Shown one piece after another: positions 24,212 to 33,999 of a stretch of DNA of 59,767 bases (position 1 is its first letter; each line of letters begins with the position of its first letter). Under the pieces are notes generated by a model. It was not told the DNA's origin. It saw nothing but the letters and a program-made list of their open reading frames with translations, and ran no database searches. This DNA comes from Phycisphaerales bacterium. GTDB lineage: Bacteria > Planctomycetota > Phycisphaerae > UBA1845. Made by a program: the position numbers and the translations under genes. The DNA is taken from NCBI GenBank assembly GCA_013140575.1, contig JABFSN010000133.1, positions 1 to 59,767 of the forward strand. Reading direction: 5' to 3'.

Positions 24212-27200
24212 TCACGACGGGGTTGATTGGCCGTTCTGTTTCAACGCTTCGACAGTCTGAGCAAGGAATTCCCCATCCACAAAAGGTACCTGCGCGAAAA
24301 TGATCTCAGGTGCGCCTTCAAGCTTCGCTGCGAGGTGCCCCTTGCCAAGCAGCCGCTCCGCCCCCTTTTCGCCAAGAGCAATTTCCGAGGTCCCCTCGCC
24401 GTCCACGCGAAGTACAAGTCGATTGCCGAGGTTTGCTCGCAGCTGCATCGGCATTACGTTCGCATCTGGACGTTGCGCAGCGAACACTAGCGAGATACCC
24501 GCGGCTCGCGCCTTCATGCCCAATCGGCCCACAATGTTCGACACGGCGTCCGCGTATTCCGGGGTCATCATCCATTCGGCGAACTCGTCATGGATTACCC
24601 ACAAGAACGGCAATCGCTCGGTCGCGGTCGGCTTCCGATTCAGGTCGAAGATGTTCGAGACCTTGTTCGCCTTAAGCACGGAGTATCGCCTATTCATCTC
24701 ATCGACGAGTTCATTCAGCGTGTGGACTGCCTTGTCCTGCGCATCGATGAGGCCGCCCCGAAGATGGGGCAAGCCCTCAAACGCGAAATAGTCCACTCCG
24801 AGCTTCGGATCGATGAGCACAATCCTCGCTTGCGAGATCGTGTTGGTACAGGCGATTCCGAGGATAATGTTCTGCATCAGCACTGACTTGCCGCTGCCAG
24901 TGGACCCAGCGATAAGGGTGTGCGGCGCGTTGGACTTTGGAGACAAAACTAACGGACTGCTGTCTTCCTCTCGCACGGCGATGAGCAGGTCATGATTGCC
25001 GTGAGTCCAGTTCGGGTTCCATTTCTTCCAAACGTCGGGCAGGTGCAGCACGCGACGATTCGGACGTGCGATGGCAATCGCCACAACTCCGGGTTCAGCA
25101 CGGACAGACACCACATTCAGTCCGTGAGTGGTCAGAAACTCTGAACGCCGTTTGAGCACTTGCTCCACCGTGAGGTTCGCACTGCCTTGGAATTTCAGCA
25201 ACGCGGCGTTCGGGGTGAGCGCCCTCGCCAACAGTTTCGATTGAAGCTGGAACTGCTGCAACGCGCCTTTGCACTTGTTCTCGACTTGCCGCAGCCATTC
25301 TTCGTCGGCCGCGCCGTCTTGAGAGCCGCCCTTATATCCGGCGATGAGTTGACCCACCCGCGAGCACGGCCACGCGTCTGCGGGCATGACACGTGGTGCG
25401 GGCATTGCTGCTGGCGCAGGAGCGGGGGACGGCATTGTTGTTGACATTCCTGGTGGAGTTGGAGTTGTCGGCTCCGGGCCCTTACCGCCGCCCACGCCGG
25501 GTGCGTTGCCGCATGCGTCAGGTTCGTGTTCCGCTTTGCGCCGGTGAACAATCTGGATGCGGTCAGACGGCTTCCGATAGGTCTGCTCTTTCCAGATGTC
25601 TTCGCCCGCATTTGCCCTCCGGATAGGCGTCGGGTTCACGTCCTTCGCGTAGCTCAACACCAACTCACGCAGCCGCGCTCGCGAGAAGACTTCCTGCCAC
25701 GACTCCTCGGACTTAGCCACCGTCACGAAGTCCGAGCACTCCGGCGCGTCGGACGGCCCAGACACAAAGACATGCGAATAGCCGCGCATGTGGATGCCGC
25801 ACTTGCCGTAACGCACGGCCCTGCGCCACGCGGCCAGATCAATCGGTGAATTTGCCGGGAACTGGATGCCGTTCAGCATCAGGTCGGAAAAGCGGGAAAG
25901 CCACAGGTCGCGGTCGAGCCGCTTCGGGTCGCCGAAGATGGCGTCATTGATGCGACGCACCGTATCGCGCAGTTGTTTTTGTGATTCCTTCCGTTTCGCT
26001 GAGAGACTGGCGTGGTCGATGTACTTGGACTCCGACACGATGACCGCCAGTTGGAGTTTCCCATCCGGCGTCTGCTCGGGCGTTAGCGCGAGAATGTCGG
26101 CAATCTGCTCTTCGCGCTGACCGAGCCACTCGGCGTAGTCGTCGAGGAAATACCAACCGAAGTGCCGCGTCGCGCCAAGCTCGTACCGAATCATGTAACG
26201 ACTGAGGACGACGCCCATGAGTTCGCTGGCGTTGCGACCGCGTTTGGCGGCGCGCAGCACGATGTCACCGGAAATCTCGTTCGCGTCATTGATGAACTTC
26301 TCCGTCAGTTCGCGGTACTCGGCATCGGTCAACTCAAGATTCAAGTCCTTCACACGGCCCAGCACCATCGAGCGCAGCAGGCTCAACGACGCAGTCGATG
26401 AAATCAAGACATTGCGCCCCTGCGTTGCACCCTGCTTGTAGCGGATGACCTTGACGCTTTGGTTGAGCAGTTGGCGACGGTCAAGAAGCTCGTCGTAGTT
26501 CACCACCCAGGTTCCGAGGTTGTGAATTTCTTTGAAGATGCTGGCGGTCTGCGGGTCGTTGAAGTCAAGCTTGCGGGCCGGAAGCAATCGCTTGCTCTCG
26601 ACGCAATCCCAGTCGCCTCGGATGAACGTGGTCAGCGCGGTGATGAACGACCACCCTTCCTTCGTCTGTACCGGACAGCAGAGATAGACGACGGATTTCA
26701 TGTCGTCGCTTGGCGACGGACGCCGCCGTGACCAACGTGCCGGGATGAGAGTCTCGGACTCTACCGGCACACACGCTTCCAAGTACCACTCCATGCCGGC
26801 GTGCCGGGCGATGACATCCTGCAAGAACACCATGTCTGCGGGAGGGCCGTCCTTCGGGTCGGGAACCGGCGCTTGGTCGGCCATGATCCCGATGCGGAGC
26901 CGGGCCATAAAATCCTTCGCAGCCTCGCTGGACACGAAGGAGTCCGCGTCAGCGTCCGGCGACTCAATGAGCTTCTCGTAGAGCTCGCGGAGCTTCGCCC
27001 CGTCTCGGTGACGCAGGATGATTTGACAACGCATGTCATCCTGGTCCTCGTGAAGCTCGTTCATTTTGCCTACGAGCGCGTTGGGCAGCCGCGCCGAGTC
27101 GCAGTTGTAGAGCACCACGGAAAGGTTGGCCCGCTCGTGCGGATAGAGGGACAGGAACCGCTTGGTCAAATCGACGATGAGTGTGGATGTCTCCACCGGA

Positions 27201-29485
27201 CTTTCGTTCGTGTCGTCGAAGCCATCGTTGCTGATGACCGGCGACTCGTGAAGGCTGTAGTCGAGATGATGGTCGGTCAGCGAAAGCACTTCTGGCTTCT
27301 TGTCGTGCCAGCCCAAGACGATTTCCGGGTAGTAGGGGTGCGCTAGTTCCGCTTCGAGTTCCTTGAAGAACAGCGGGGGGTCGCCAAAAAACACATTTTC
27401 CGCCGTAAGCAGGTGTTTGAGCAGCGACGCAATTTGCAGCGCCTTGTTTGCCATCGCCGAAAGCCGGAGCGGATGCCACGGCGCGACGATGGCGGTAACG
27501 CGTCCGCCCTCTACAATCACAGAGCCAATTTGCAGCAGCGGACGCAACAGACCCTCTCGATTGCGGTCGCCTTTCGCTTCGCGGCAAATGGCATCGAGCA
27601 GCACGCCGTAGTCCTCCGCCTGCTTGACCATCCCCTCGCAAGCCAGCCCTTCGGCGGCGAAGCCTTTGATCGCTGTCCGGTAGCTCTGCTGAAACGCTTG
27701 AAACAACGTGAGCAGCTTCGAGGCGGCCGCCTCGGAGATGAGTCCCTCCTGCTGTGCCTTGGCAAGATTCGCAGGCCATAGCAGGGCGATGTCGTTTTCC
27801 TTCTTGTGGGTGGAGACGAACGAGCCGCGGTCTTGGCCATACGCCGGATATAGCGTGCGGACGTTGCGGAGGTCGAGCGACTGGTAGCGGCCCTTGCCAC
27901 TCACGGGCTCGCGGTTCACGCGGCAGAGCATTAAGGGATGCTCCGCGAGGCGCTGCCAATCGCCTGGGAACTCACCGGCGATGGAGTTTGGGTCGTAAAT
28001 CCAGACCATTTGCTTGAAGGTTGTCTCGGTCGTGCCGGAAAACAGTTCGACCTCCAACTCCAACAAGAACTTCAATTGCAATGCCGCTTTCGCGGCGGAC
28101 TTGTTGACGTAGGGCTTCGTCGCTTTGCGCCACTGGTCGGCCAGAGCATCGAAGTTCATTAGGTCACCCACATCCCACGAGACACGAGTTCCGAAGAGTG
28201 ACTTCAATCCGCGAAAGCGCCGGGTGAAAAACAAGCCCGCGTCCTCATTCAGCTCCTTAAGGTCTTTCTTTGTGCGGCGATCGCAGGTGATCTTCAGACG
28301 CCGCTTGGACGATGGCATGTCTTGATCAAACAGCCATTCCAGACACAGCGCGATGCCGAGCAGAAAATCCTCTGTCTCAATGGGAGTCCCAAAAATGAAT
28401 CTGTCCCACCTGGACTTGAGTGCTGGCTGCTCCTTGAGTTCGTTCCGGTGGCGTCGATAAAACTCTTCGTCTTCGTCCTGTGCCTCGGTGCGGTTGCCGT
28501 CGCGCAGGTTTACAAGGTACTCGCGCTCGTCAGCGGTTAGCATCGCCTCATCCCGCTCTTCGTAGAATGCGATTGTGGCTTTACCGAGGTTGAACCTCTC
28601 CTTCTTCAACCCATCAAACAGCGGCCTGACCATCTCCCACTCGCAACGAGCCAGGTCAGCAGCGTGTCTGTTCCACCCGCTCTCGGCTGCGATGAACGCT
28701 TGGATGGTCGGGTGGATTTCGTCCGGGATAGAATCCTTCACTTTGGCGAACGCCCCCGCCAACTCGTCTTCAAGCAGCATTGCCTGCGCTGCTGTCTGCT
28801 TCAGCAGATAGCAGGCGCGTTTCCTGATAGTCTGCGAATACAGCGCCTTCCACCTTGATGTGTGCCCAGCGGTCTTTTCATTGAGTGCGGACGCGAACGC
28901 AGTGTCTTTCGGAACACGCAGCGCGGGGAGCGCGACTCCCAATGCAGCCAGCACCGGCTGGCCGTCCTCGATGGCAATGCGAATTTGGAGAATGTATTCC
29001 GCGAACCGGTCAAGTGCGAAGGAACGGACTTCGAGCAATCCCTCCAAGGCTTTCACCCACCAGCGCTGATGCTCGTCGAGGATGGGCAAACCTTCAGCAG
29101 CCCACTTTACCCAGAGTGCGGGATGCGCGTAAAGCTGCGGCGCGCCTATGGGCACCAGATCCTTGAGCGACTGCTCTTCGTCGTCGCCGGTGTTTGCCAC
29201 GAGCAGCGCCGACTTGGAGCACGCGGCATTTCGGAAATACGTCGTGCGCTCGTTCGTGAGTATGTGCGCTGGCAAGCCGTGACCGCCGACGAAATGAACC
29301 GGCAGGTTGATTTCGACGAGCGTAGACAACGTGGCGTCATCGAGGATGGTTTTCGCGACCGCAGCGGTCTGGTCGGCGCTCAGACAGTCGAGCAAATAAC
29401 GGGCAACGCCAGTCGAATCGTCGTCTGTGAGTCGGTCGCGCAGGTAGCTTGCGACCACTTTGCCGATGAGTTGGTCGCTGGTCAT
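24212..29485 (-). CDS. sspH: SspH/DptH-like restriction protein with FtsK/HerA-type ATPase domain
   Basis: 1757 aa, the size expected for the largest subunit of phosphorothioation-linked restriction complexes (DptH/SspH). The first ~1350 residues hold no domain I can name with certainty; a Pro/Ala linker (about 1360-1400) separates them from the C-terminal FtsK/HerA motor: PHTLIAGSTGSGKSVLMQN (Walker A, near 1530), ARIVLIDPKLGVDYFAF, FLWVIHDEFAEWMM (Walker B, near 1630), GISLVFAAQRPDANVMP and RLVLRVDGEGTSEIALGEKGAERLLGKGHL. It likely translocates or opens DNA lacking the sulfur mark. Its ATG overlaps the preceding sspG stop (ATGA), so expression is coupled. Last gene of the operon. Confidence 0.88.
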   Translation of the reverse strand: MTSDQLIGKVVASYLRDRLTDDDSTGVARYLLDCLSADQTAAVAKTILDDATLSTLVEINLPVHFVGGHGLPAHILTNERTTYFRNAACSKSALLVANTGDDEEQSLKDLVPIGAPQLYAHPALWVKWAAEGLPILDEHQRWWVKALEGLLEVRSFALDRFAEYILQIRIAIEDGQPVLAALGVALPALRVPKDTAFASALNEKTAGHTSRWKALYSQTIRKRACYLLKQTAAQAMLLEDELAGAFAKVKDSIPDEIHPTIQAFIAAESGWNRHAADLARCEWEMVRPLFDGLKKERFNLGKATIAFYEERDEAMLTADEREYLVNLRDGNRTEAQDEDEEFYRRHRNELKEQPALKSRWDRFIFGTPIETEDFLLGIALCLEWLFDQDMPSSKRRLKITCDRRTKKDLKELNEDAGLFFTRRFRGLKSLFGTRVSWDVGDLMNFDALADQWRKATKPYVNKSAAKAALQLKFLLELEVELFSGTTETTFKQMVWIYDPNSIAGEFPGDWQRLAEHPLMLCRVNREPVSGKGRYQSLDLRNVRTLYPAYGQDRGSFVSTHKKENDIALLWPANLAKAQQEGLISEAAASKLLTLFQAFQQSYRTAIKGFAAEGLACEGMVKQAEDYGVLLDAICREAKGDRNREGLLRPLLQIGSVIVEGGRVTAIVAPWHPLRLSAMANKALQIASLLKHLLTAENVFFGDPPLFFKELEAELAHPYYPEIVLGWHDKKPEVLSLTDHHLDYSLHESPVISNDGFDDTNESPVETSTLIVDLTKRFLSLYPHERANLSVVLYNCDSARLPNALVGKMNELHEDQDDMRCQIILRHRDGAKLRELYEKLIESPDADADSFVSSEAAKDFMARLRIGIMADQAPVPDPKDGPPADMVFLQDVIARHAGMEWYLEACVPVESETLIPARWSRRRPSPSDDMKSVVYLCCPVQTKEGWSFITALTTFIRGDWDCVESKRLLPARKLDFNDPQTASIFKEIHNLGTWVVNYDELLDRRQLLNQSVKVIRYKQGATQGRNVLISSTASLSLLRSMVLGRVKDLNLELTDAEYRELTEKFINDANEISGDIVLRAAKRGRNASELMGVVLSRYMIRYELGATRHFGWYFLDDYAEWLGQREEQIADILALTPEQTPDGKLQLAVIVSESKYIDHASLSAKRKESQKQLRDTVRRINDAIFGDPKRLDRDLWLSRFSDLMLNGIQFPANSPIDLAAWRRAVRYGKCGIHMRGYSHVFVSGPSDAPECSDFVTVAKSEESWQEVFSRARLRELVLSYAKDVNPTPIRRANAGEDIWKEQTYRKPSDRIQIVHRRKAEHEPDACGNAPGVGGGKGPEPTTPTPPGMSTTMPSPAPAPAAMPAPRVMPADAWPCSRVGQLIAGYKGGSQDGAADEEWLRQVENKCKGALQQFQLQSKLLARALTPNAALLKFQGSANLTVEQVLKRRSEFLTTHGLNVVSVRAEPGVVAIAIARPNRRVLHLPDVWKKWNPNWTHGNHDLLIAVREEDSSPLVLSPKSNAPHTLIAGSTGSGKSVLMQNIILGIACTNTISQARIVLIDPKLGVDYFAFEGLPHLRGGLIDAQDKAVHTLNELVDEMNRRYSVLKANKVSNIFDLNRKPTATERLPFLWVIHDEFAEWMMTPEYADAVSNIVGRLGMKARAAGISLVFAAQRPDANVMPMQLRANLGNRLVLRVDGEGTSEIALGEKGAERLLGKGHLAAKLEGAPEIIFAQVPFVDGEFLAQTVEALKQNGQSTPS

Positions 29486-31020
29486 CGGGCCTCCGTGTGA
29501 AACGGATTGACGACGTAGGCGCAGCCGTCTGACAATCGCCGCAACAGACCCAAGCTGCCGAGCCGCTGTTCAAGACGGCGGGAGTTGCCCTGAAACGCTT
29601 TCTTGTCGAACTCGTCCTTCGAGAGTACCTGTTCGGCTTCCTTATCTCCGAAGACGAAGCCATATCGGAGATGCAGACGATCAAGGAACTGATGAAGCTC
29701 GATGCGCTTCTCCACATTGGCGAACAGTAGAGTTTTGAACAGCGCATCCGTGGGTGCGTAACGGAGCTTCACAGTGCCACGCTTCGACACCAGGCCGATT
29801 TCGCGCCCGTAGTTGCGGTGGATGTTCGCTACGTGTTGGCGATGGCGCTTCATCGCGTCTTGGCGAAGCCGGGAAATAAGTTCACCAGCGTCGGGTGGGC
29901 CGTCGTAGTCTTCACCCCAGCGCACTTTCTCTTTGAGAATGCGTCTACACTTCTCGAACGCACCGTTCTCCGTGATTGCCCGCTGCCAATCGTCCGACCG
30001 GTCGATATTCGCAATGAATGTCTCGACGGCCTGGGCCGGCAGCAGGTTGTTCGATTGGTAAAGGTCGCAGGATAGCTCGCGAACAAGCGTCTTCTTCGGC
30101 GCAACGACTTCGCAGATCAGTTTGAGCGGTGTGGACGAGCCGAGAAGTTGGCGTGACACGCTCAGCTGGTATTTCAGAATATGCAACCCTGCCAAGTTGA
30201 CGAGATGTGGGAACACATCGTAGCTCGGGATGTTGAGCCGCAAGACGGCCAGCCAATCGTCAGCAAGGTCGTCAAAGCAGGGGTGGCTGGCGTAAGGCAG
30301 GAACGCATTGGCGCGTTCGCCGCTCATGTCCTCGGCACTTGTTGGCTGTAGACAGTTGATGATCGAGGCCCAAGTCTTTTCTGCCTTGGCCAACCGCCCT
30401 TTGAACGCGGCCAGGAGTTCCTGTTTGCGCGGCGTGCGGCAGAGCATCAGGTAGAGCATTTCGCCTGTCCTGCCGAAGAAGCGCCGGTCGTTGGTCGAGG
30501 CGTTGTTGTCCAAGTCCTCGTAGAGGCAACCCCGGCCGTAGGGGAACACGAATTTCGATGTCCAACGCTTGTTGCTGTTGACTTCAAGGCTGGTGGAGCG
30601 CACGAGCGACACGATCTCACAGAAGTCCTCAAAGGAATGAAAGTGATCTTTGAGAAACCCGAACTCGGGGTGATTGAGTCCGGTTGCCGCCGACTTCATA
30701 CGCCGCAACCATTCTTCCCAGCGGTTGCTGTCGTTTGGATAAGACAGACGGATGTTCGGCAGATGCGGATTGTTGAACAGGATGTTGCGGAGGTAGAGCC
30801 GGTGAGCGGCCCGATATTTCAATTCGTTCGGTTTGTCCTGTTCATCGAAAGCGCGGCCCTTGTCGTCCTCGTGCGTGAACACGTTCAGGAACTCAAGAAA
30901 AACGAACCACGGCAACTGCTCGTCGTAAAGGCGGTGCCCCCAAATCGCCTCGTCCACCCACATGGAGGACGACTGTTCGAAGCTCTCCGGCGGCGGCAGT
31001 GGTTGAGGCAGCGCATTCAT
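29482..31020 (-). CDS. sspG: SspG/DptG-like restriction protein
   Basis: 512 aa, translationally coupled at both ends through ATGA overlaps with sspF and sspH. No catalytic motif is obvious: the protein is mixed alpha/beta with many aromatic residues (SMWVDEAIWGHRLYDEQLPWFVFLEFLNVF at the N-terminus, DEQDKPNELKYRAAHRLYLRNILFNNPHLP, and FHSFEDFCEIVSLVRS). The C-terminal ~80 residues (RIELHQFLDRLHLRYGFVFGDKEAEQVLSKDEFDKKAFQGNSRRLEQRLGSLGLLRRLSD) look like a winged-helix. I assign it as the G subunit from size, position and coupling between recognised F- and H-type ATPases. Confidence 0.8.
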   Translation of the reverse strand: MNALPQPLPPPESFEQSSSMWVDEAIWGHRLYDEQLPWFVFLEFLNVFTHEDDKGRAFDEQDKPNELKYRAAHRLYLRNILFNNPHLPNIRLSYPNDSNRWEEWLRRMKSAATGLNHPEFGFLKDHFHSFEDFCEIVSLVRSTSLEVNSNKRWTSKFVFPYGRGCLYEDLDNNASTNDRRFFGRTGEMLYLMLCRTPRKQELLAAFKGRLAKAEKTWASIINCLQPTSAEDMSGERANAFLPYASHPCFDDLADDWLAVLRLNIPSYDVFPHLVNLAGLHILKYQLSVSRQLLGSSTPLKLICEVVAPKKTLVRELSCDLYQSNNLLPAQAVETFIANIDRSDDWQRAITENGAFEKCRRILKEKVRWGEDYDGPPDAGELISRLRQDAMKRHRQHVANIHRNYGREIGLVSKRGTVKLRYAPTDALFKTLLFANVEKRIELHQFLDRLHLRYGFVFGDKEAEQVLSKDEFDKKAFQGNSRRLEQRLGSLGLLRRLSDGCAYVVNPFHTEAR

Positions 31021-33011
31021 GGCATTATTTCAACAGCTCTTGGGTCGGGCGTTCCCAGCTCGGTCAAGGAGAGGAGCATGAGTGAAATCGTCGATCCTGA
31101 TGGCGATTCCTCTTTCGCCTGCCGCTTGGAGTATGCGGCAATGAGTTGGCTCTTGAACGCCAGCAAGTCCTCGTAGCACTCCCTGGAAAAGCTAGCGGGC
31201 AACGCACCCTCAATCGCGATGCGCAACAGGAACTCGTAGCGGATAAGCGTGAGGTTGAAGTCTACATAGTTGTCTGGAGCGAAGAAGACCGAAAGCAGCA
31301 CCCGCCCACTCGCAGGATCAACACGCAGAATTACTTTTTCGCCCTTGCTCGGTTCGACCGACACGCGCTCTACGAGGATGCGGCTCACCTTGGCTTGGGA
31401 GTAGTTGCCGCTCGTGGCCAGAAAGAGCTCCCGGTCACTGTTGATGAGCATACCGGTGAACACACGGTTCAACCCCTTCACCAAATGAGACACGAGGGGA
31501 CGCTTCACAACCCCACCCCGCTTCAGCACGGCTACAACCTCGTCAAGGTATTCCCCGGCAAACCTGAATACCGTCAGTTCCCACAGGTTCAATTCGACTT
31601 CAGCGTCCTTTGGAATTTTGAAGAACAGTCCGCGCCGCTGGGCGACCAGCATTTGCAGAAACGCATTATCGTTCTCTTCATCTTCGCTCGTACCTTCGAT
31701 GTACTCGTGCTTGGCCGCGTAGAAACGGTCGTCTGCGCCGTAAAACTTGTCCTTCTCGATGAAATTGGCGAAATAGTCACCGAGGTTTTCGTCGCCGTCA
31801 CCGAAGATGAGCAAGTTGTCTACGCGGTTCGATGTCTCGGAGCCGATTTGAAACCGCTCCAAGAAATCAAAAATGGTGATGGACTGCCGCCGGATGTCGG
31901 AAAGGTTCGCGCCGAAAATGTTGTTGTAAATACTGGCTTTGGACACGGTGCCCGCTGCGATGACTTTCGGTACGTCGCCGGGCAGCATCAAGTGCTGACC
32001 GACATCAGGATGGCCGAGCACAGCGTTTGTGAGCAGCAGGAGAATCTGGCGCACCGGAACGTGAAGGCCGTTGTAGTCGCACAATTCGAGCAGTGACCGC
32101 AGCCGCGCTCTGACCAATGGCGTGCCGAGCAGTTCGTAGTTTTGCCGGATCGGACACTTGGGACCAAACACATCGTTTTCAGCGGGCACGCCCTGTTTGA
32201 GTTCGTCCCAACCCGGATGTGCAAGGAACTGTTCGATGGCCCGGTCAAACAAGACGGCGGAACTGGCACGACTCAGGTTGAAGAACTTCAACCGCACCCC
32301 AGTCTGCTCCTGCCGGTCTTCGACAAGCAGATCCTCGAACACCTGCCGCGCCCGTTTCACGTCGGGCGTGCCGTTCAAGCGCCGAAAGGACTCGATGAGT
32401 TGACCGTCGTTGGCCGCAATGAGGAATATCTCGTCCGAGTCCGAGCTGAATAGCGAGTGACAGAACTTTTGAAGCAATGCCTCCTTGGCTACGTCCCACT
32501 CAGCGCCCTGCTGTGGTGCCCAGCCGCTCAGGTCGCGGATGAAGTGAATCTTCACTGAACGGTAGAGGCGCGGCTCTGCTGATTGTGGCCAGGTTGTCCG
32601 GTCTTTCGGATACTCAAACCCGATGGTCAGGTAGGGGTTGTCCGATGCCCAATCATCGTCGCTTCCCCGCAGTGCTTTCCATACCTGCCTACAGAGATGC
32701 GTTTTCCCGTCGCCTGCGGTGCCAGTGAGGATGACGGATACCGGATCGGCGGTCGCTCGGTTGAAGCAGTCAGCGATTTCCGCTTGTTTTGGGTGCTGAA
32801 AATCAATCGGTGCAATTTGTTGGCGGCGAGCGAGACGTTGTAGCGTCTCGTCAAACATGTTGTCTGCCCTGGGCACCGGCCCGTAGTGGCGAAGGAACTT
32901 CAACCAGGCGTGACCACTGTTTGCAAAGGAGGGATTAGGCACGTATTCGGCCCGTCCTCTCTGAGTCTCCATCCGGGCGAGCGACTGCGCCATGGATTGC
33001 CGACACGGCAT
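31017..33011 (-). CDS. sspF: SspF/DptF-like ATPase of phosphorothioation-linked restriction
   Basis: 664 aa. N-terminal AWLKFLRHYGP, then a P-loop VILTGTAGDGKTHLCRQVW (Walker A GTAGDGKT near residue 98) and EIFLIAANDGQLIESFRRL near residue 190, typical of DptF-type AAA ATPases. A long helical region follows, then a C-terminal beta-rich part (KVILRVDPASGRVLLSVFF). Start uncertain: the first ATG gives the full frame, a second ATG (codon 14) opens METQRGRAEYVPNPSF; neither has a convincing ribosome site. About 180 bases separate it from sspD, so it may have its own promoter. Its stop overlaps sspG. Works with SspG and SspH to damage DNA without phosphorothioate. Confidence 0.85.
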   Translation of the reverse strand: MPCRQSMAQSLARMETQRGRAEYVPNPSFANSGHAWLKFLRHYGPVPRADNMFDETLQRLARRQQIAPIDFQHPKQAEIADCFNRATADPVSVILTGTAGDGKTHLCRQVWKALRGSDDDWASDNPYLTIGFEYPKDRTTWPQSAEPRLYRSVKIHFIRDLSGWAPQQGAEWDVAKEALLQKFCHSLFSSDSDEIFLIAANDGQLIESFRRLNGTPDVKRARQVFEDLLVEDRQEQTGVRLKFFNLSRASSAVLFDRAIEQFLAHPGWDELKQGVPAENDVFGPKCPIRQNYELLGTPLVRARLRSLLELCDYNGLHVPVRQILLLLTNAVLGHPDVGQHLMLPGDVPKVIAAGTVSKASIYNNIFGANLSDIRRQSITIFDFLERFQIGSETSNRVDNLLIFGDGDENLGDYFANFIEKDKFYGADDRFYAAKHEYIEGTSEDEENDNAFLQMLVAQRRGLFFKIPKDAEVELNLWELTVFRFAGEYLDEVVAVLKRGGVVKRPLVSHLVKGLNRVFTGMLINSDRELFLATSGNYSQAKVSRILVERVSVEPSKGEKVILRVDPASGRVLLSVFFAPDNYVDFNLTLIRYEFLLRIAIEGALPASFSRECYEDLLAFKSQLIAAYSKRQAKEESPSGSTISLMLLSLTELGTPDPRAVEIMP

Positions 33012-33192
33012 CTCTCAACGCGCTGGCTGGACTCCCCCCCCGGATCGCGTAACGCAAATTGAGCGGCTGCGGCCGCGCGGTCCAATTGATCGCTTCACGC
33101 CGTTTTGGGGCCATGTCGAGTGATCGGGCGGCAGTGGGAGATTCGAGGCTCATGGGTTCACACCAAGGCTGGAAGCGTAACACCAATATGAC

Positions 33193-33999
33193 CTACACGT
33201 GGCAGAACGAACACGGCAGGTTCTCGTCATCGTCATCGGAGTCATCCAGGATGTCGACAAGGGCTTTGCTCTTGGCACCGACTGAGATGGTCTGCCGAGC
33301 AAACTTCGTATTGATCTCCTCGACACGGGCCGGCTGCTCAAGCTCAGCGAGCGATTCTCGCTCGCTCCAGGTGTAGCGTTGTCCAGTATCTTGATCGGTC
33401 TTCTCGTACTGTTTGGCGAGCTCGAACAAATCAGGGTGGTTCTCCTTCAACCCGACCCATTCGTGCTTGCGCTGGTAGAAACAGAAAAAGCAGCCGGACC
33501 TCGTCCGCCACGAGTAGTACGGAGGGACGCCCACACCGCTTTCTTCAAGGATGCGATGGACGCCGTCCAGTGTGATTCCGGCTTCAATGAACGGGTAGAC
33601 GGGGGTGATATTGGGCTTGGTCGGCTTGTACCCGCCACGGTTCTCGTCGGCACGGATTCCGACGTACATCTGCACGTCTACATCGCCCAGCTCCTCGACC
33701 CACGCCTCGAAGGGACGGATCTTTAGCATTTTCGTACACCAGCGCATCCTCGGGGAGGGCAGGTATCCGCCGTAGATCTGAAGCCAGTGATCAAATCCGC
33801 GGTCCGCTCGGAGGCGAATGATCTGCTTGCCCAGAAATGCCTCGATTCTGGCGAGGTAATCATATGTCTCTGGCAGCTCCTTGTCCGTGTCGCTGAACAC
33901 GTAGTCCAGCTCGGGCAATCGGTCCCGCAAGTAGATCGCCATTGCGGCGCTATCTTTTCCCCCAGAGAGCGATACAACGTGACGAATGGGACGGCTCAT
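33193..33999 (-). CDS. sspD: SspD-like ATP pyrophosphatase (PAPS-reductase family) for DNA phosphorothioation
   Basis: 268 aa. The PP-loop SLSGGKDSAAMAIYLRD lies at residues 8-25, the ATP-pyrophosphatase signature of the PAPS reductase/DndC/SspD family. RMRWCTKMLKIRPFEAWV near residue 85 and RSGCFFCFYQRKHEWVGL near residue 168 supply Cys residues that could hold an Fe-S cluster or carry sulfur (CxxC in GCFFCF). It activates the DNA backbone phosphate by adenylation for sulfur insertion. ATG overlaps the sspC stop (ATGA), ensuring coupled synthesis. It ends FCHV with an acidic stretch (DDSDDDDEN) just before. Confidence 0.92.
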   Translation of the reverse strand: MSRPIRHVVSLSGGKDSAAMAIYLRDRLPELDYVFSDTDKELPETYDYLARIEAFLGKQIIRLRADRGFDHWLQIYGGYLPSPRMRWCTKMLKIRPFEAWVEELGDVDVQMYVGIRADENRGGYKPTKPNITPVYPFIEAGITLDGVHRILEESGVGVPPYYSWRTRSGCFFCFYQRKHEWVGLKENHPDLFELAKQYEKTDQDTGQRYTWSERESLAELEQPARVEEINTKFARQTISVGAKSKALVDILDDSDDDDENLPCSFCHV

